39,214 bases of DNA from Psychrobacter sp. UBA3962 (GTDB lineage Bacteria > Pseudomonadota > Gammaproteobacteria > Pseudomonadales > Moraxellaceae), in the NCBI RefSeq assembly GCF_002385225.1, contig NZ_DGDC01000048.1, positions 1 through 39,214 on the forward strand. The letters run 5' to 3'. The first letter of the stretch is position 1, and each line of letters opens with the position of its first letter. Shown here in pieces: positions 6,661-14,758 of this stretch. A program made the position numbers and the translations under genes. Below the pieces are notes generated by a model. The model did no database searches, was not told the DNA's origin, and worked only from the letters and a program-made list of their open reading frames with translations.

Positions 6661-6924
6661 ATGATTGCACGTAAACCATGGGCTAAATACACGGCTCAAG
6701 AGATTGAACAAATGCGCATAGCAGTGATGTACGCACCGCCAGAGGCACCATTCACTCCAGAGTATGCAGCGGCCTACCTGGGCAAGTCTTCAAGCACGTT
6801 ACAATACCTACGATCGCATAAGCCAAAAGCAATTCGATATAGTAAGATTGGGGGGCATATTAGATATCTCAAAAAGTATTTAGACGAATATATTGCTAAT
6901 GGCGAACACCATCAGACAGCTTAA
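6661..6924 (+). CDS. Excisionase-like helix-turn-helix protein
   Basis: An 87-residue protein with AAGGAG 5 bases before ATG 6661. Residues ~38-72 (PEYAAAYLGKSSSTLQYLRSHKPKAIRYSKIGGHIRYLKKYLDEYI) match the MerR-like HTH of excisionases and AlpA-type regulators: PEYAAAYLGKS as first helix, recognition helix, a small wing and the closing RYLKKYLDEY. It is the last gene before the attachment site, the usual place of a recombination directionality factor. It probably bends DNA at the att arm and steers the integrase, which must lie outside the window. A plain transcription regulator is the alternative. Confidence 0.65.
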   Translation: MIARKPWAKYTAQEIEQMRIAVMYAPPEAPFTPEYAAAYLGKSSSTLQYLRSHKPKAIRYSKIGGHIRYLKKYLDEYIANGEHHQTA

Positions 6925-6942
6925 ATGTATGAAGCCATATGA

Positions 6943-6971
6943 AAAAAGTCAGCGTACTGCTGGCTTTTTTT
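6943..6971 (+). terminator. Terminator of the element operon
   Basis: AGTCAGC, loop GTACT, GCTGGCT, then seven T. It lies about 20 bases past the excisionase-like gene and closes the operon that began near 1100. Confidence 0.75.
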
Positions 6972-7054
6972 GTATGCCTAACTAATGCATTATTCAACCG
7001 AACCTTCATAATCGCACACCTGTGCCACCGCAAATCTCAGTTATAAAATCATTG

Positions 7055-7201
7055 TTGCTCATCGTTATTTGCTGTTTTATATACTTTTTATGTACTCGAA
7101 ATTTGTTGTTACATATTGCTCATTGTTGTCTTGCCCATACAATATTTTATTTAAACCTATGTAAACAAAGGGATTAAAGCCAAAATATATTGCTCGTCAT
7201 T
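7055..7201. repeat. Three TTGCTCRTYRTT repeats, candidate integrase/excisionase arm sites
   Basis: TTGCTCATCGTT (7055-7066), TTGCTCATTGTT (7116-7127) and TTGCTCGTCATT (7190-7201) are in the same direction, spaced 61 and 74 bases apart, the last one 33 bases before the tRNA-derived core. Tyrosine recombinases of prophages bind arm-type repeats of about this size placed like this. The repeats are seen; the role is inferred. Confidence 0.5.
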
Positions 7202-7234
7202 GATAATTGTTTTTGATTGTTGATGCGATTAACA

Positions 7235-7282
7235 GGACTCATAATCCTTTGGTCGTAGGTTCAAGTCCTACTGGGCCCACCA
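7235..7282 (+). other. attR: displaced 3' half of a tRNA-Ile2(CAU)-type gene
   Basis: From GGACTCATAATCC the sequence follows a tRNA with anticodon CAT: anticodon loop CTCATAA, variable region TTGGTC, T-arm GTAGG-TTCAAGT-CCTAC (7255-7271), acceptor strand TGGGCCC (7272-7278), discriminator A and encoded CCA (7280-7282). The string GACTCATAATC..TTGGTCG and GGTTCAAGTCC resembles tRNA-Ile2 (CAU) more than elongator tRNA-Met. No D-arm or 5' acceptor strand precedes it, so it is not a working tRNA. Elements that integrate into tRNA 3' ends leave exactly this remnant at the far junction. Confidence 0.8.
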
Positions 7283-7292
7283 TATTTTAATT

Positions 7293-7328
7293 CAAGGCTT
7301 ACCGTAGCATTCGGTAAGCCTTTTTTTA
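7293..7328 (+). terminator. Terminator of the original tRNA transcript
   Basis: AGGCTTACCG and CGGTAAGCCT form a 10-bp stem followed by T7, about 12 bases past the CCA of the tRNA remnant. It was presumably the tRNA gene's own terminator before the element integrated. Confidence 0.75.
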
Positions 7329-7479
7329 TGGGCGTTTAAAATATGCCTAAGTATCGATCTCACCATTTTTTATACTCTTTGGTAAGTTGCTGAAAACTGT
7401 GGGTTGAAGTAGATTATATTAAATAAGCTATAGCACACTATAATCAATACAAAAGCAGCCTTATTGCTAAGAGAACACT

Positions 7480-8655
7480 ATGCTAAAAATATCTGAAAAT
7501 AATTTTTATACAGGTGAAAAGTCACCACTCTTTAATGCGAGTTTAGCTAAAAAAATAAGAGAATTTCACTCTCAAATTGATGGCTACCAACCTACACCTC
7601 TAGTTTCACTCCCACGATTAGCAGAGAGGCTCGGTGTCAAATCTATTTTAGTAAAGGATGAGTCTCATCGCTTTGGCCTTAACGCCTTCAAGGTTTTGGG
7701 CGGATCCTATGCTTTGGTTAGCTTATTGGCTGAGTACATCGGTACTGATATATCAGAGATTGATTTAAAAATAGTGTCGTCTAAGCTCGACAAACCATTA
7801 ACGTTTACAACTGCAACAGCTGGAAACCATGGTACGGGCGTCGCATGGGCAGCAAGAGAAATGGGGCAAAAAGCTGTCGTATATATGCCCAAAGGATCAT
7901 CAAACATAAGTGTTGAGCGCATCCGCGGTCTTGGTGCTGAGTGTATTGTGACTGATGTAAACTATGATGATACTGTCCGTCTAGCAAATCAGACAGCCGA
8001 AGAAAATGACTGGATCCTTGTTCAAGATACGGCATGGGATGGATATACAAAAATACCCACTTGGATTGCTCAAGGCTATATGACCATGGCTGATGAAGCT
8101 ATCGAACAATCATGGGACGACTACAACGAAAAGCCAACTCATGTGATGCTTCAAGCTGGAGTGGGTTCAATGGCTGGTGGTGTGCTTGGCTATCTCATCG
8201 ACAAACTTGGTGCTGGCAACTTCAACACCATCATTACCGAGCCAGAAGCCGTTGATTGTATTTATCGCTCAGGAACGAGTGCACAAGGTGATATCGTAAA
8301 TGTTACCGGCGATCTAAACAGCATTATGGCAGGTTTAGCATGTGGTGAACCTAACCCAGTAACTTGGCAAGTTTTGAGAGATTGTAGCAACTACTTTGCT
8401 TCAGTGGATGACGGTGTTACAGCGACGGGCATGAGAGTACTGGGCAACCCTCTACAAAACGACCCTAAAGTAGTAAGTGGCGAGTCAGGAGCGGTCACAC
8501 TCGGATTGCTTTATAAGCTCTGTAGCGATGTCTCAAACAAAGCGCTTGTAGAAGAATTAGGATTAAATGAAGATTCCGTAATTTTAGTATTTAGTTCTGA
8601 AGGCGATACTAATGCAGATAGATATAGAGATATTGTTTGGGATGCGAAGTACTAA
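7480..8655 (+). CDS. dpaL: Diaminopropionate ammonia-lyase
   Basis: A 391-residue PLP enzyme of fold type II. It degrades 2,3-diaminopropionate to pyruvate and ammonia in the cytoplasm. The PLP lysine is K71 in RFGLNAFKVLGGSYA, the phosphate-facing Asn-Gly loop is TATAGNHGTGVAWAA, and the glycine-rich cofactor loop is QAGVGSMAGG; these and the length fit the YgeX/DpaL family (about 400 residues). ATG 7480 follows AAGAGA. The gene stands alone just outside the integrated element, so it was the right-hand neighbour of the tRNA gene. A strong hairpin terminator follows it. Confidence 0.88.
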   Translation: MLKISENNFYTGEKSPLFNASLAKKIREFHSQIDGYQPTPLVSLPRLAERLGVKSILVKDESHRFGLNAFKVLGGSYALVSLLAEYIGTDISEIDLKIVSSKLDKPLTFTTATAGNHGTGVAWAAREMGQKAVVYMPKGSSNISVERIRGLGAECIVTDVNYDDTVRLANQTAEENDWILVQDTAWDGYTKIPTWIAQGYMTMADEAIEQSWDDYNEKPTHVMLQAGVGSMAGGVLGYLIDKLGAGNFNTIITEPEAVDCIYRSGTSAQGDIVNVTGDLNSIMAGLACGEPNPVTWQVLRDCSNYFASVDDGVTATGMRVLGNPLQNDPKVVSGESGAVTLGLLYKLCSDVSNKALVEELGLNEDSVILVFSSEGDTNADRYRDIVWDAKY

Positions 8656-8702
8656 TTAGGCTATATAAACCCTTTCATAACTATATCTGTACCTCATATT
8701 TT

Positions 8703-8735
8703 AAAAGCCACCTTTTAACCATTAGGTGGCTTTTG
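8703..8735. terminator. Bidirectional terminator between dpaL and cadR
   Basis: AAAAGCCACCT and AGGTGGCTTTT are exact complements around a 10-base loop, with A and T tracts on the two sides. It serves dpaL from the left and the convergent cadR-like gene from the right. Confidence 0.8.
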
Positions 8736-8758
8736 TATTTGAGGACATCAATCATAAA

Positions 8759-9193
8759 TTAACCATGAGTGCTATCCGCCAAAGTATTAAGTATGCCGCA
8801 CGATTCGGCTAGTGACCCCGTTGTACATTTTTGACGTAGCTCTGTTAGATGCTGCCTTAGATGATTTAGCTGTTCAATCTGCTGCTCAACTGCACGAATG
8901 TGCTCATCTAATAAGTTATTTACCTCACTGCATTCCTTATTTGGCTCATCCCAATATCCAAGTAGGGTTCTTACTTCCTCTAATGTCATATCAAGTGTGC
9001 GGCAACGGAGTATAAAGTTCAGTCTTTCGACATGACTTTCATTATATATACGGTAGTTGGATTGACTTCGAAATGGTTCTGGTAGAAGCCCTTCTTTTTC
9101 ATAATAACGAATCGTCTCTACAGTCGCACCTGTCTTTTCTGCAAGAACACCGATTCTCATTGGTTCAGGTTTTATTGACTCAGCACTTACCAT
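8759..9193 (-). CDS. cadR: MerR-family Cd(II)/Pb(II)-responsive regulator
   Basis: A 144-residue regulator; the MerR HTH is residues ~12-80 (MRIGVLAEKTGATVETIRYYEKEGLLPEP.RSQSNYRIY), followed by a dimer helix and a metal loop. Cys in FILRCRTL, KECSEV, RQKCTTGS and ESCGIL match the CadR/PbrR subgroup, which senses Cd, Pb or Zn. ATG 9193 is chosen because AGGAG lies 8 bases upstream; this gives ~11 extra residues before the usual family start. It is divergent from the P-type ATPase gene and should bind the palindrome in the gap, repressing without metal and twisting the promoter open with metal. Confidence 0.88.
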   Translation of the reverse strand: MVSAESIKPEPMRIGVLAEKTGATVETIRYYEKEGLLPEPFRSQSNYRIYNESHVERLNFILRCRTLDMTLEEVRTLLGYWDEPNKECSEVNNLLDEHIRAVEQQIEQLNHLRQHLTELRQKCTTGSLAESCGILNTLADSTHG

Positions 9194-9230
9194 GACCACT
9201 CTCCTAATTTAAAACTGACAATAATAGCCC

Positions 9231-9261
9231 TTGACCCTATAGCCACTTCAGGGTTCATAAT
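9231..9261 (+). promoter_or_regulatory. MerR-type operator/promoter of the Cd/Zn/Pb ATPase gene
   Basis: -35 TTGACC (9231-9236) and -10 CATAAT (9256-9261) are separated by 19 bases, the overlong spacer typical of MerR-family promoters. The spacer carries the interrupted palindrome ACCCTATAG / TTCAGGGT (9234-9254), close to the known CadR/PbrR/ZntR operator form. Confidence 0.85.
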
Positions 9262-9286
9262 ATCATTAATTATAGGGGAGTATTGT

Positions 9287-11431
9287 ATGCAATATCATGT
9301 TGATGGTATGGACTGTGCTAGCTGTGTCGGTAAAATTGAATCTGCATTGAGCCGTATGTCTGGTGTATCTGATGTTCAGTTAAATTTTGCGACTAGAAAG
9401 CTTGATTTAACCTTAGACCCTGAGTCTAAGACAACAGCCAAAGATGTCGAGAAAACAATTAAAAGCTTAGGCTTTGACATCACTGAAGTTTCAGAGTCGC
9501 ACAATACCTCTAGTATGACTGACGACTCACTAGAAGCTCAGCACTGGTGGCAGTCTAAAAAAGGAAAGCAGGTGGTTGTTCTCGGCACTTTGATGAGTGC
9601 AGCCTACGTGTTTTCACTTATCTTCCTAAGCTATGGCACTTGGGTTTTTGCGCTTGCTGTTATTATGGGCGTTACTCCCTTTGTCCGCACAGCATGGGCA
9701 TTAGCTAAGACAGGCACACCTTTTTCAATTGAAATGTTAATGTCAGTGGCTGCTATTGGTGCCCTGATTATTGGTGAGGCAGAAGAAGCCGCCGCCGTTG
9801 TCTTTTTATTCTCTGTGGGTGAGCTGTTTGAAAGTGTGGCAGCAGATCGCGCTCGTGCCGGCATCAAGGCGTTAACGAATCTAATCCCTAAAAATGCCAT
9901 TAGAATTGATTCAGAAGGCAAACAGCATGAAGTTGCTGCCTCGTCCCTAAAGGTGAATGACCTTATTTTGATTCGTCCTGGCGACAGAGTATCCGCTGAT
10001 GGTGAGATCACGCAGGGTGAATCAAGCATTGACGACTCCCCTATTACGGGTGAATCGGTGCCTATTCATAAAGCAGTTGGTGATACGGTATTTGCAGGCT
10101 CTGTAAACCTTGATGGTGTCATTCAGGTTAAAGTTGAGAAAGCCGCTAAGGACAATACCATCTCGCGCATCATTGAGCTTGTCGAACAGGCTCAAGCCTC
10201 TAAAGCGCCAACAGCTCGTTTCATTGAGAAGTTTAGCCAGTACTACACCCCTATCGTCATGGGCATCGCTGCTCTAATCATTATTGCTCCGCCATTATTT
10301 ATGGGCGGGGAATGGATGACCTGGCTGTACCGTGGTCTTGCTCTATTACTTATTGCCTGTCCCTGTGCGCTGGTACTGTCTACTCCAGCAGCTATTGCTT
10401 CAGGACTTGCTGTGGGTGCTCGGCGCGGTTTACTGATTAAAGGCGGCAGTGCTCTAGAGGTTATTGGTCAAGTCGATACCATTGCCTTTGATAAGACAGG
10501 CACTCTAACCGAAGGTGAGCCTAAGGTTACCAACGTTGTTGGATTGACTGAACGATATTTAAGCACTGAGGGCGAGCGTGAGCTACTCGGATTATTTGCT
10601 GCTGTTGAATACGGGTCAAGCCATCCCCTAGCCAAAGCTATTGTCGATCATGCCAAGGCCTTTAATGTCGCTATACCCGCTGCTTCAAACTCATACGCAA
10701 CTGCCGGTAAAGCGGTCCATGCAACGGTAAATCAGCGTACTCTCGCTATCGGCTCTCCTGTTTATGCTGCTAACGAGACCGTCATTGCTGCATCACAGCA
10801 AGCACAGATTGAAACGCTCCAAAACGAAGGTAAGACCGTTTCTGTTTTAATTGATGAAGGTAGCCATGAAGTATTGGGGCTAGTTGCCTTACGTGATGAG
10901 CTACGAGCAGATTCTAAAGCCGCAATAGCCGAACTTAAAACATTAGGAATACGCTCTGTCATGCTAACAGGTGACAATAAGCTCACCGCTAAAGCACTGG
11001 CAAGTGATTTACAAGTAGATTGGGAAGCTGAACTATTGCCAGAAGATAAGCTTAACCTGCTTAGTCGTATGAGAAGCAATAATAAAATAGCCATGGTTGG
11101 TGATGGAATTAACGACGCCCCTGCTCTGGCAACGGCTGATGTTGGTATTGCAATGGGCGGTGGCACAGATGTTGCGATGGAAACTGCAGATATTGCGTTG
11201 CTAAAAAGTCGTGTTATCGATGTCGTTCATCTGATAAAGCTTTCACGAGCGACTATGAGAAACATCCATCAGAACGTTGTGTTTGCGCTAGGTTTAAAAG
11301 GTGTGTTTTTGATTACAACCATACTCGGTATCACAGGATTATGGATCGCTGTTTTAGCCGATACAGGGGCTACGGTTTTGGTAACTCTTAATGCATTACG
11401 GCTACTTAGGTTTAAGGGCTCGGATGAGTAA
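9287..11431 (+). CDS. cadA: Cd/Zn/Pb-exporting P1B-type ATPase
   Basis: A 714-residue inner-membrane pump that exports soft divalent metals using ATP. One N-terminal HMA domain has GMDCASC (C10, C13). The membrane metal site is CPC at C358-C360, the phosphorylated aspartate is D402 in DKTGTLTEGEP, the actuator loop is TGES, and the hinge is GDGINDAPAL. The segment MGGGTDVAMETADIALL is typical of the ZntA/CadA branch rather than copper pumps. GGGGAG precedes ATG 9287. The neighbouring MerR regulator and operator make this a self-contained Cd/Pb/Zn resistance pair. Which metal matters most cannot be told from sequence. Confidence 0.9.
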   Translation: MQYHVDGMDCASCVGKIESALSRMSGVSDVQLNFATRKLDLTLDPESKTTAKDVEKTIKSLGFDITEVSESHNTSSMTDDSLEAQHWWQSKKGKQVVVLGTLMSAAYVFSLIFLSYGTWVFALAVIMGVTPFVRTAWALAKTGTPFSIEMLMSVAAIGALIIGEAEEAAAVVFLFSVGELFESVAADRARAGIKALTNLIPKNAIRIDSEGKQHEVAASSLKVNDLILIRPGDRVSADGEITQGESSIDDSPITGESVPIHKAVGDTVFAGSVNLDGVIQVKVEKAAKDNTISRIIELVEQAQASKAPTARFIEKFSQYYTPIVMGIAALIIIAPPLFMGGEWMTWLYRGLALLLIACPCALVLSTPAAIASGLAVGARRGLLIKGGSALEVIGQVDTIAFDKTGTLTEGEPKVTNVVGLTERYLSTEGERELLGLFAAVEYGSSHPLAKAIVDHAKAFNVAIPAASNSYATAGKAVHATVNQRTLAIGSPVYAANETVIAASQQAQIETLQNEGKTVSVLIDEGSHEVLGLVALRDELRADSKAAIAELKTLGIRSVMLTGDNKLTAKALASDLQVDWEAELLPEDKLNLLSRMRSNNKIAMVGDGINDAPALATADVGIAMGGGTDVAMETADIALLKSRVIDVVHLIKLSRATMRNIHQNVVFALGLKGVFLITTILGITGLWIAVLADTGATVLVTLNALRLLRFKGSDE

Positions 11432-11475
11432 ATGAGGCATAAGAGTATCAAAAAAACCTCTTATAAAGAACTAAA

Positions 11476-11514
11476 AAAACTGCGTTGCCTTTATAGTGAA
11501 AGACAACGCAGTTT
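11476..11514. terminator. Bidirectional terminator between cadA and peroxiredoxin
   Basis: AAACTGCGTTG and CAACGCAGTTT form an 11-bp perfect stem around a 17-base loop between two convergent genes. Confidence 0.75.
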
Positions 11515-11554
11515 CATAATAATTAGAGCTTTATTTATCAAAAATTAATCTGAT

Positions 11555-12082
11555 TTACTTCTGGCTTTTTAAGTACTCTAACATAGTATCTGCATCCGAC
11601 ACTTCAAACGGGTCAGTTGGGCAGTTGTCATCGAAACCAGGCTCACTAAATACTTTTTTGATTTCTTTATTATCGACATACATCGAATAACGCCATGAGC
11701 GCATACCAAAGCCAAGGTTGCTTTTCTCAACTAGCATACCCATTTTACGAGTGAACTCACCGTTACCGTCAGGAAGTAAGAAAACGTTTTCACGGCCTTG
11801 TTTTAAGCCCCACTGGTACATAACAAAGGCATCGTTAACAGAAACACAAACAACTTCATCAACACCTAACGCTTTAAACTCATTATAAAGCTCTTCATAG
11901 CGAGGTAAATGGCTGGTTGAACACGTTGGTGTAAAGGCACCAGGTAGTGAGAACACAACTACTTTTTTATTGGCAAATAACTCATCTGTGGTTAGATCAT
12001 ACCATTTGAATGGGTTTTCACCACCGATAGATTCGTCACGAACACGAGTTTTAAAAGTTACATCAGGTACATGGGTAATCAT
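11555..12082 (-). CDS. Peroxiredoxin of the Prx5 (atypical 2-Cys/1-Cys) type
   Basis: A 175-residue cytoplasmic thiol peroxidase that reduces H2O2 and alkyl peroxides. The peroxidatic cysteine is C54 in SLPGAFTPTCSTSHLP, the Prx5 signature. C-terminal features (WGLKQGRENVFLLPDGNGEFTRKMGM, RSWRYSMYVDNKEIKKVF) fit the family. The length matches Prx5 without a fused glutaredoxin domain. GGAG precedes ATG 12082. The gene is monocistronic; the disrupted TRAP gene lies upstream in the same direction, 135 bases away. Confidence 0.88.
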   Translation of the reverse strand: MITHVPDVTFKTRVRDESIGGENPFKWYDLTTDELFANKKVVVFSLPGAFTPTCSTSHLPRYEELYNEFKALGVDEVVCVSVNDAFVMYQWGLKQGRENVFLLPDGNGEFTRKMGMLVEKSNLGFGMRSWRYSMYVDNKEIKKVFSEPGFDDNCPTDPFEVSDADTMLEYLKSQK

Positions 12083-12217
12083 TTTTTTCTCCGAGTTAGG
12101 TTATTGTGTTTTTGTACTCTACTTTTTTCAGATATATATTAACAGCTATACCAATCCTTGTTCAAATCTTTAAGGTTATCTTTACTATATAAAACATCAA
12201 AATATATAAATTATTTT

Positions 12218-12873
12218 TTAAACTTTACAGGCTATGCTAGCCTCTTTGGCTTTCTCATAAACCACCTCTCCATCCAAGCCAAGTCCTTCTAGCTCCTCAA
12301 GATATCTTTGAGTACCCTCAAGCAAAGGCTCTTTCCAGTTGGCATCATTTAGAGGATCTGGAATATCAATCATAGTATCGCCTTTGTCTCTTGCGGCTGC
12401 CATTGCCGCCTCATTACTTTTATCAAAGACTCTAGCAATACGTTTGGATAGTTCGACTCCAGAGTTGTCATCTATGACCTTCTTTAGGTCATCAGGCAGA
12501 CTATTGTATTTGTCCTTATTCATGGTTATAACGAAGGTAGAGTTATAAAAAGGAATATTTGTGTGATGACTGAGCAGCTCGTCTAACTTAAATGCCTGAA
12601 TAGGCTGCCAAGTGAATGCTAGTCCATCAATGACGCCACGCTGCAAGGAAGTATAAGCATCACTTGCCGGCATACCTACAGGTGCAGCACCAATAGCATC
12701 TATCACATGACTTGCCACCACAGAAGGCTGACGAATACGCATGCCTTTCATATCTTCAGGTGTCCGAATAGGTTTGTCCGCCGTATGTAATGCTCCCTGC
12801 CCTGAACCCATTAACGACAATAAATGGGTATCTTCATACTCACTAGCAATAGCACCGTCATTATATAGTTCAT
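12218..12873 (-). pseudogene. dctP: TRAP solute-binding protein, C-terminal part (split by IS)
   Basis: The frame encodes the second two thirds of a DctP-family periplasmic binding protein: MGSGQGALHTADKPIRTPEDMKGMRIRQP (substrate Arg region), GAAPVGMPASDAYTSLQRGVIDG, NSTFVITMNKDKYNSLP. It joins the N-terminal part at 14065-14461 once the IS and one 9-base target copy are removed. The joined gene has 1044 bases, is in frame and encodes 347 residues, the normal DctP length. No DctQ or DctM membrane subunit is next to it, so it was an orphan subunit or part of a three-component tripartite system encoded elsewhere. The ligand is unknown. Confidence 0.85.
12865..12873. repeat. 9-bp target duplication, left copy
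   Basis: ATAGTTCAT immediately outside the left IS end, repeated at 14065-14073. Nine bases is the target size of the IS10/ISAba1 branch of the IS4 family. Confidence 0.85.
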
Positions 12874-14064
12874 CTCTGCACACGAAAAAAAAATCATCCC
12901 CACCGGATTTTCATAGGTTTAGGGGTTAAAAAGCTAACTAACTGTCGAAGTACAGTCTTATCATTGTTAAAAAACACCAAACGAAGACCTTCAATCAATA
13001 CATCCAGACCAAGCGCAAACAAACTGGCTTGAGGTCGAGCGTTTGACTTCAACTTGCGCTTTAACGGCTTATCTTTGTCTTTATAAATACCGACATGATA
13101 AGCCCAACAAAATGCTAAGGCGTTCACTGCGACTAATTTACTGACTCGATCAAGATGGGTTAAGTGGGTATCTTCAAGATTAAAGCCACGGCCCTTTAGA
13201 CAAGCAAATAAAGTCTCAATTTCCCAACGCTTAGCATAGCTTGTCATCGCATCCACTGTTTCTAGTTGATTGGTTGCGACAATCACTAAACCATAGCCTT
13301 TATCACGCTTGGCAAGTACTCGAACCAAACAACCATCGACAGTCAGTATTCGCCCATGTCGATATGTTTCTTGATGGCTAACATGGCGCAATAATTCTTT
13401 AATCTGTACCAACTTGCCATGATGATTCCTAACTTTACTGTTCTTCTTAATCCGTATGGCAAAGGGTATGTGATTATTGGTAAGCCAGTTAAACCATTTT
13501 TCGCCAACAAACTCTCTGTCCGCTACTATCATCTCAAGGTTATCTTTGCCAAATTGTTTGATAAACCGCTCAATAAGTTCACAGCGTTCAAGATGGTTTG
13601 TATTACCTCGCTTATCTAGCATTTGCCAGTATAAGGGGATGGCTATCCCTTTATATACCACCCCTAGCATAAAGATGTTGAGGTTACTTTTACCCCATTT
13701 CCAGTTGGTGCGGTCAACGGTTAAGGTGACTTTGCCTAGTCCAAATAGTCGATATATCATTAAAGCTAATTGATCGTAGTCTATCCTCGCTTCGGCAAAA
13801 AATCGCTGTAGTCTGCGATAGTGACTGTCGGTCTTGCCACCCTTAGGGAGGTGTCTTGCTATTTTTTTTAAGATTACTGCTTTGAGCAGTAATCAGGGCT
13901 ATTATCATTAGGCTCAAACATGTGATTCTTGCCTTGTTCATACTCAGGTTTTGGGTTAAAGTTTCACTAAGTCTGTTAAAGTTTGGCATGGTCTGATTCG
14001 TCTTAAAAATTACTATTATGCCTTTGCTTTAACAGACTTTTTTGTTTTTTTGTCGTGTGCAGAG
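12874..14064 (-). mobile_element. ISAba1-like IS4-family insertion sequence, 1191 bp
   Basis: The ends CTCTGCACACGA (12874-12885) and its exact complement TCGTGTGCAGAG (14053-14064) form 12-bp terminal inverted repeats. They closely resemble the ISAba1 end as I recall it (CTCTGTACACGAC). The 9-bp duplication ATAGTTCAT flanks the element and the size is near that of ISAba1 (about 1.2 kb). It carries one transposase gene on the minus strand, interrupted by a frameshift. The insertion splits the dctP-type gene. Confidence 0.85.
12894..13989 (-). pseudogene. IS4-family transposase with a frameshift at an A8 tract
   Basis: The start ATG at 13989 opens MPNFNRLSETLTQNLSMNKA... for 48 codons to a TAA at 13845-13843. 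Beyond the A8 run (plus-strand T8 at 13862-13869) the +1 frame continues as IAKHLP/KGGKTDSHYRRLQRFFAEARIDYDQLAL and then the main frame from 13760 (MIYRLFGLGKVTLTVDRTNW). DDE residues are visible: D in LTVDRTNW, D in IVADREFVG, and E in the YREK signature Y-x2-R-x3-E-x6-K (YAKRWEIETLFACLK). With one A fewer the gene would encode about 364 residues. It is either inactive, or rescued by transcriptional slippage on the A8 run. Confidence 0.8.
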
Positions 14065-14461
14065 ATAGTTCATATAAGATACAAGTTTGCTGCTCGGCAG
14101 TATTAGAAATACCTGGCAACTCTACTACTTGAGTTAAAGGAAAGCGCCCTGCAGTGTAACCTTGCACCTGCATACCAATATCAACCGTGCCTTTTGCTGC
14201 AGCCTCATAAGTCGCTCCAGGCTTGCTTAGAGTCGCCGAAGGATAAATCTCAATTTTTAATCGGCCATTTGACTCTTCTTCTATCTTTTTGACCCACGGC
14301 TCAAAACCCTCGGTATTGATATTATCGTTGGCGTTCATAAAATGTGAGAATCGAAGGGTGGTTACTTCGTCTGAACTTGAAGCGGCGGGAGTATTATCAG
14401 AACAGCCGGATACGGCCATTGCGATAAAGCAGGCTATCCCTGCGGCTAGTTTGTTTTTCAT
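14065..14461 (-). pseudogene. dctP: TRAP solute-binding lipoprotein, N-terminal part (split by IS)
   Basis: The frame starts at ATG 14461 (AAAGGATTCCACA upstream). It has a lipoprotein signal peptide ending AVSGC (lipid Cys at about residue 20), then a mature N-terminus TTLRFSHFMNANDNINTEGFEPWVKKIEEES and LKIEIYPSATLSKPGATYEAAAKGTVDIGMQ, which is DctP-like. The reading frame enters the IS after ...CILYELS. The original continued YNDGAIASEYEDTHL, as reconstructed across the 9-base duplication. The promoter should lie within 14470-14600, which is AT-rich. Confidence 0.85.
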
Positions 14462-14579
14462 TGTGGAATCCTTTCCTAATGAGTAATTTAGAGTATTAAA
14501 TTGACTGCTATATTAACTATTAAAAACACGCATTATTACGTATTACTTAATCAATTATATCTAATGCAATTAATTTGAT

Positions 14580-14726
14580 TTGTTATTACAACTGGTTTTT
14601 AATATTTTATTAGCAATAAGTCTCATATTAAGACTTAGTAATACATCTTCACAAACAGCAGCTGAAGAGCTTATCGAAATCGAAGATGCTTTTGACTTTG
14701 ATTCTAATGAGTATGCTTATCAGTAA
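14580..14726 (+). CDS. Possible 48-aa small membrane peptide or gene remnant
   Basis: An open frame from TTG 14580 to TAA 14726 encodes a hydrophobic stretch (LLQLVFNILLAISLILRL) followed by a very acidic tail (AAEELIEIEDAFDFDSNEYAYQ). No ATG and no clear ribosome site are present. The composition looks protein-like, so this may be a small membrane peptide with an unusual start or the 3' end of a lost gene. It ends 32 bases before the next gene. Confidence 0.25.
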   Translation: MLLQLVFNILLAISLILRLSNTSSQTAAEELIEIEDAFDFDSNEYAYQ

Positions 14727-14758
14727 GCATCATAAAGAACAGTTCGAGAGGTATACAT

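Noticed and set aside
7055..7201. A short CRISPR array
   Set aside because: The repeats are only 12 bases, vary, and are spaced 61 and 74 bases start to start; there are no cas genes.
7235..7282. A functional tRNA gene
   Set aside because: Only the part from the anticodon arm to CCA is present; there is no D-arm or 5' acceptor strand upstream.
10762..11166. Long antisense frame in the Cd/Zn/Pb ATPase gene (also 9631-10029)
   Set aside because: Ser/Ala-rich composition is typical of the reverse of a coding frame; no start signals.
13843..13869. Programmed -1 frameshift for the IS transposase
   Set aside because: A -1 shift on the A8 tract reads TAG immediately; the useful frame is +1.
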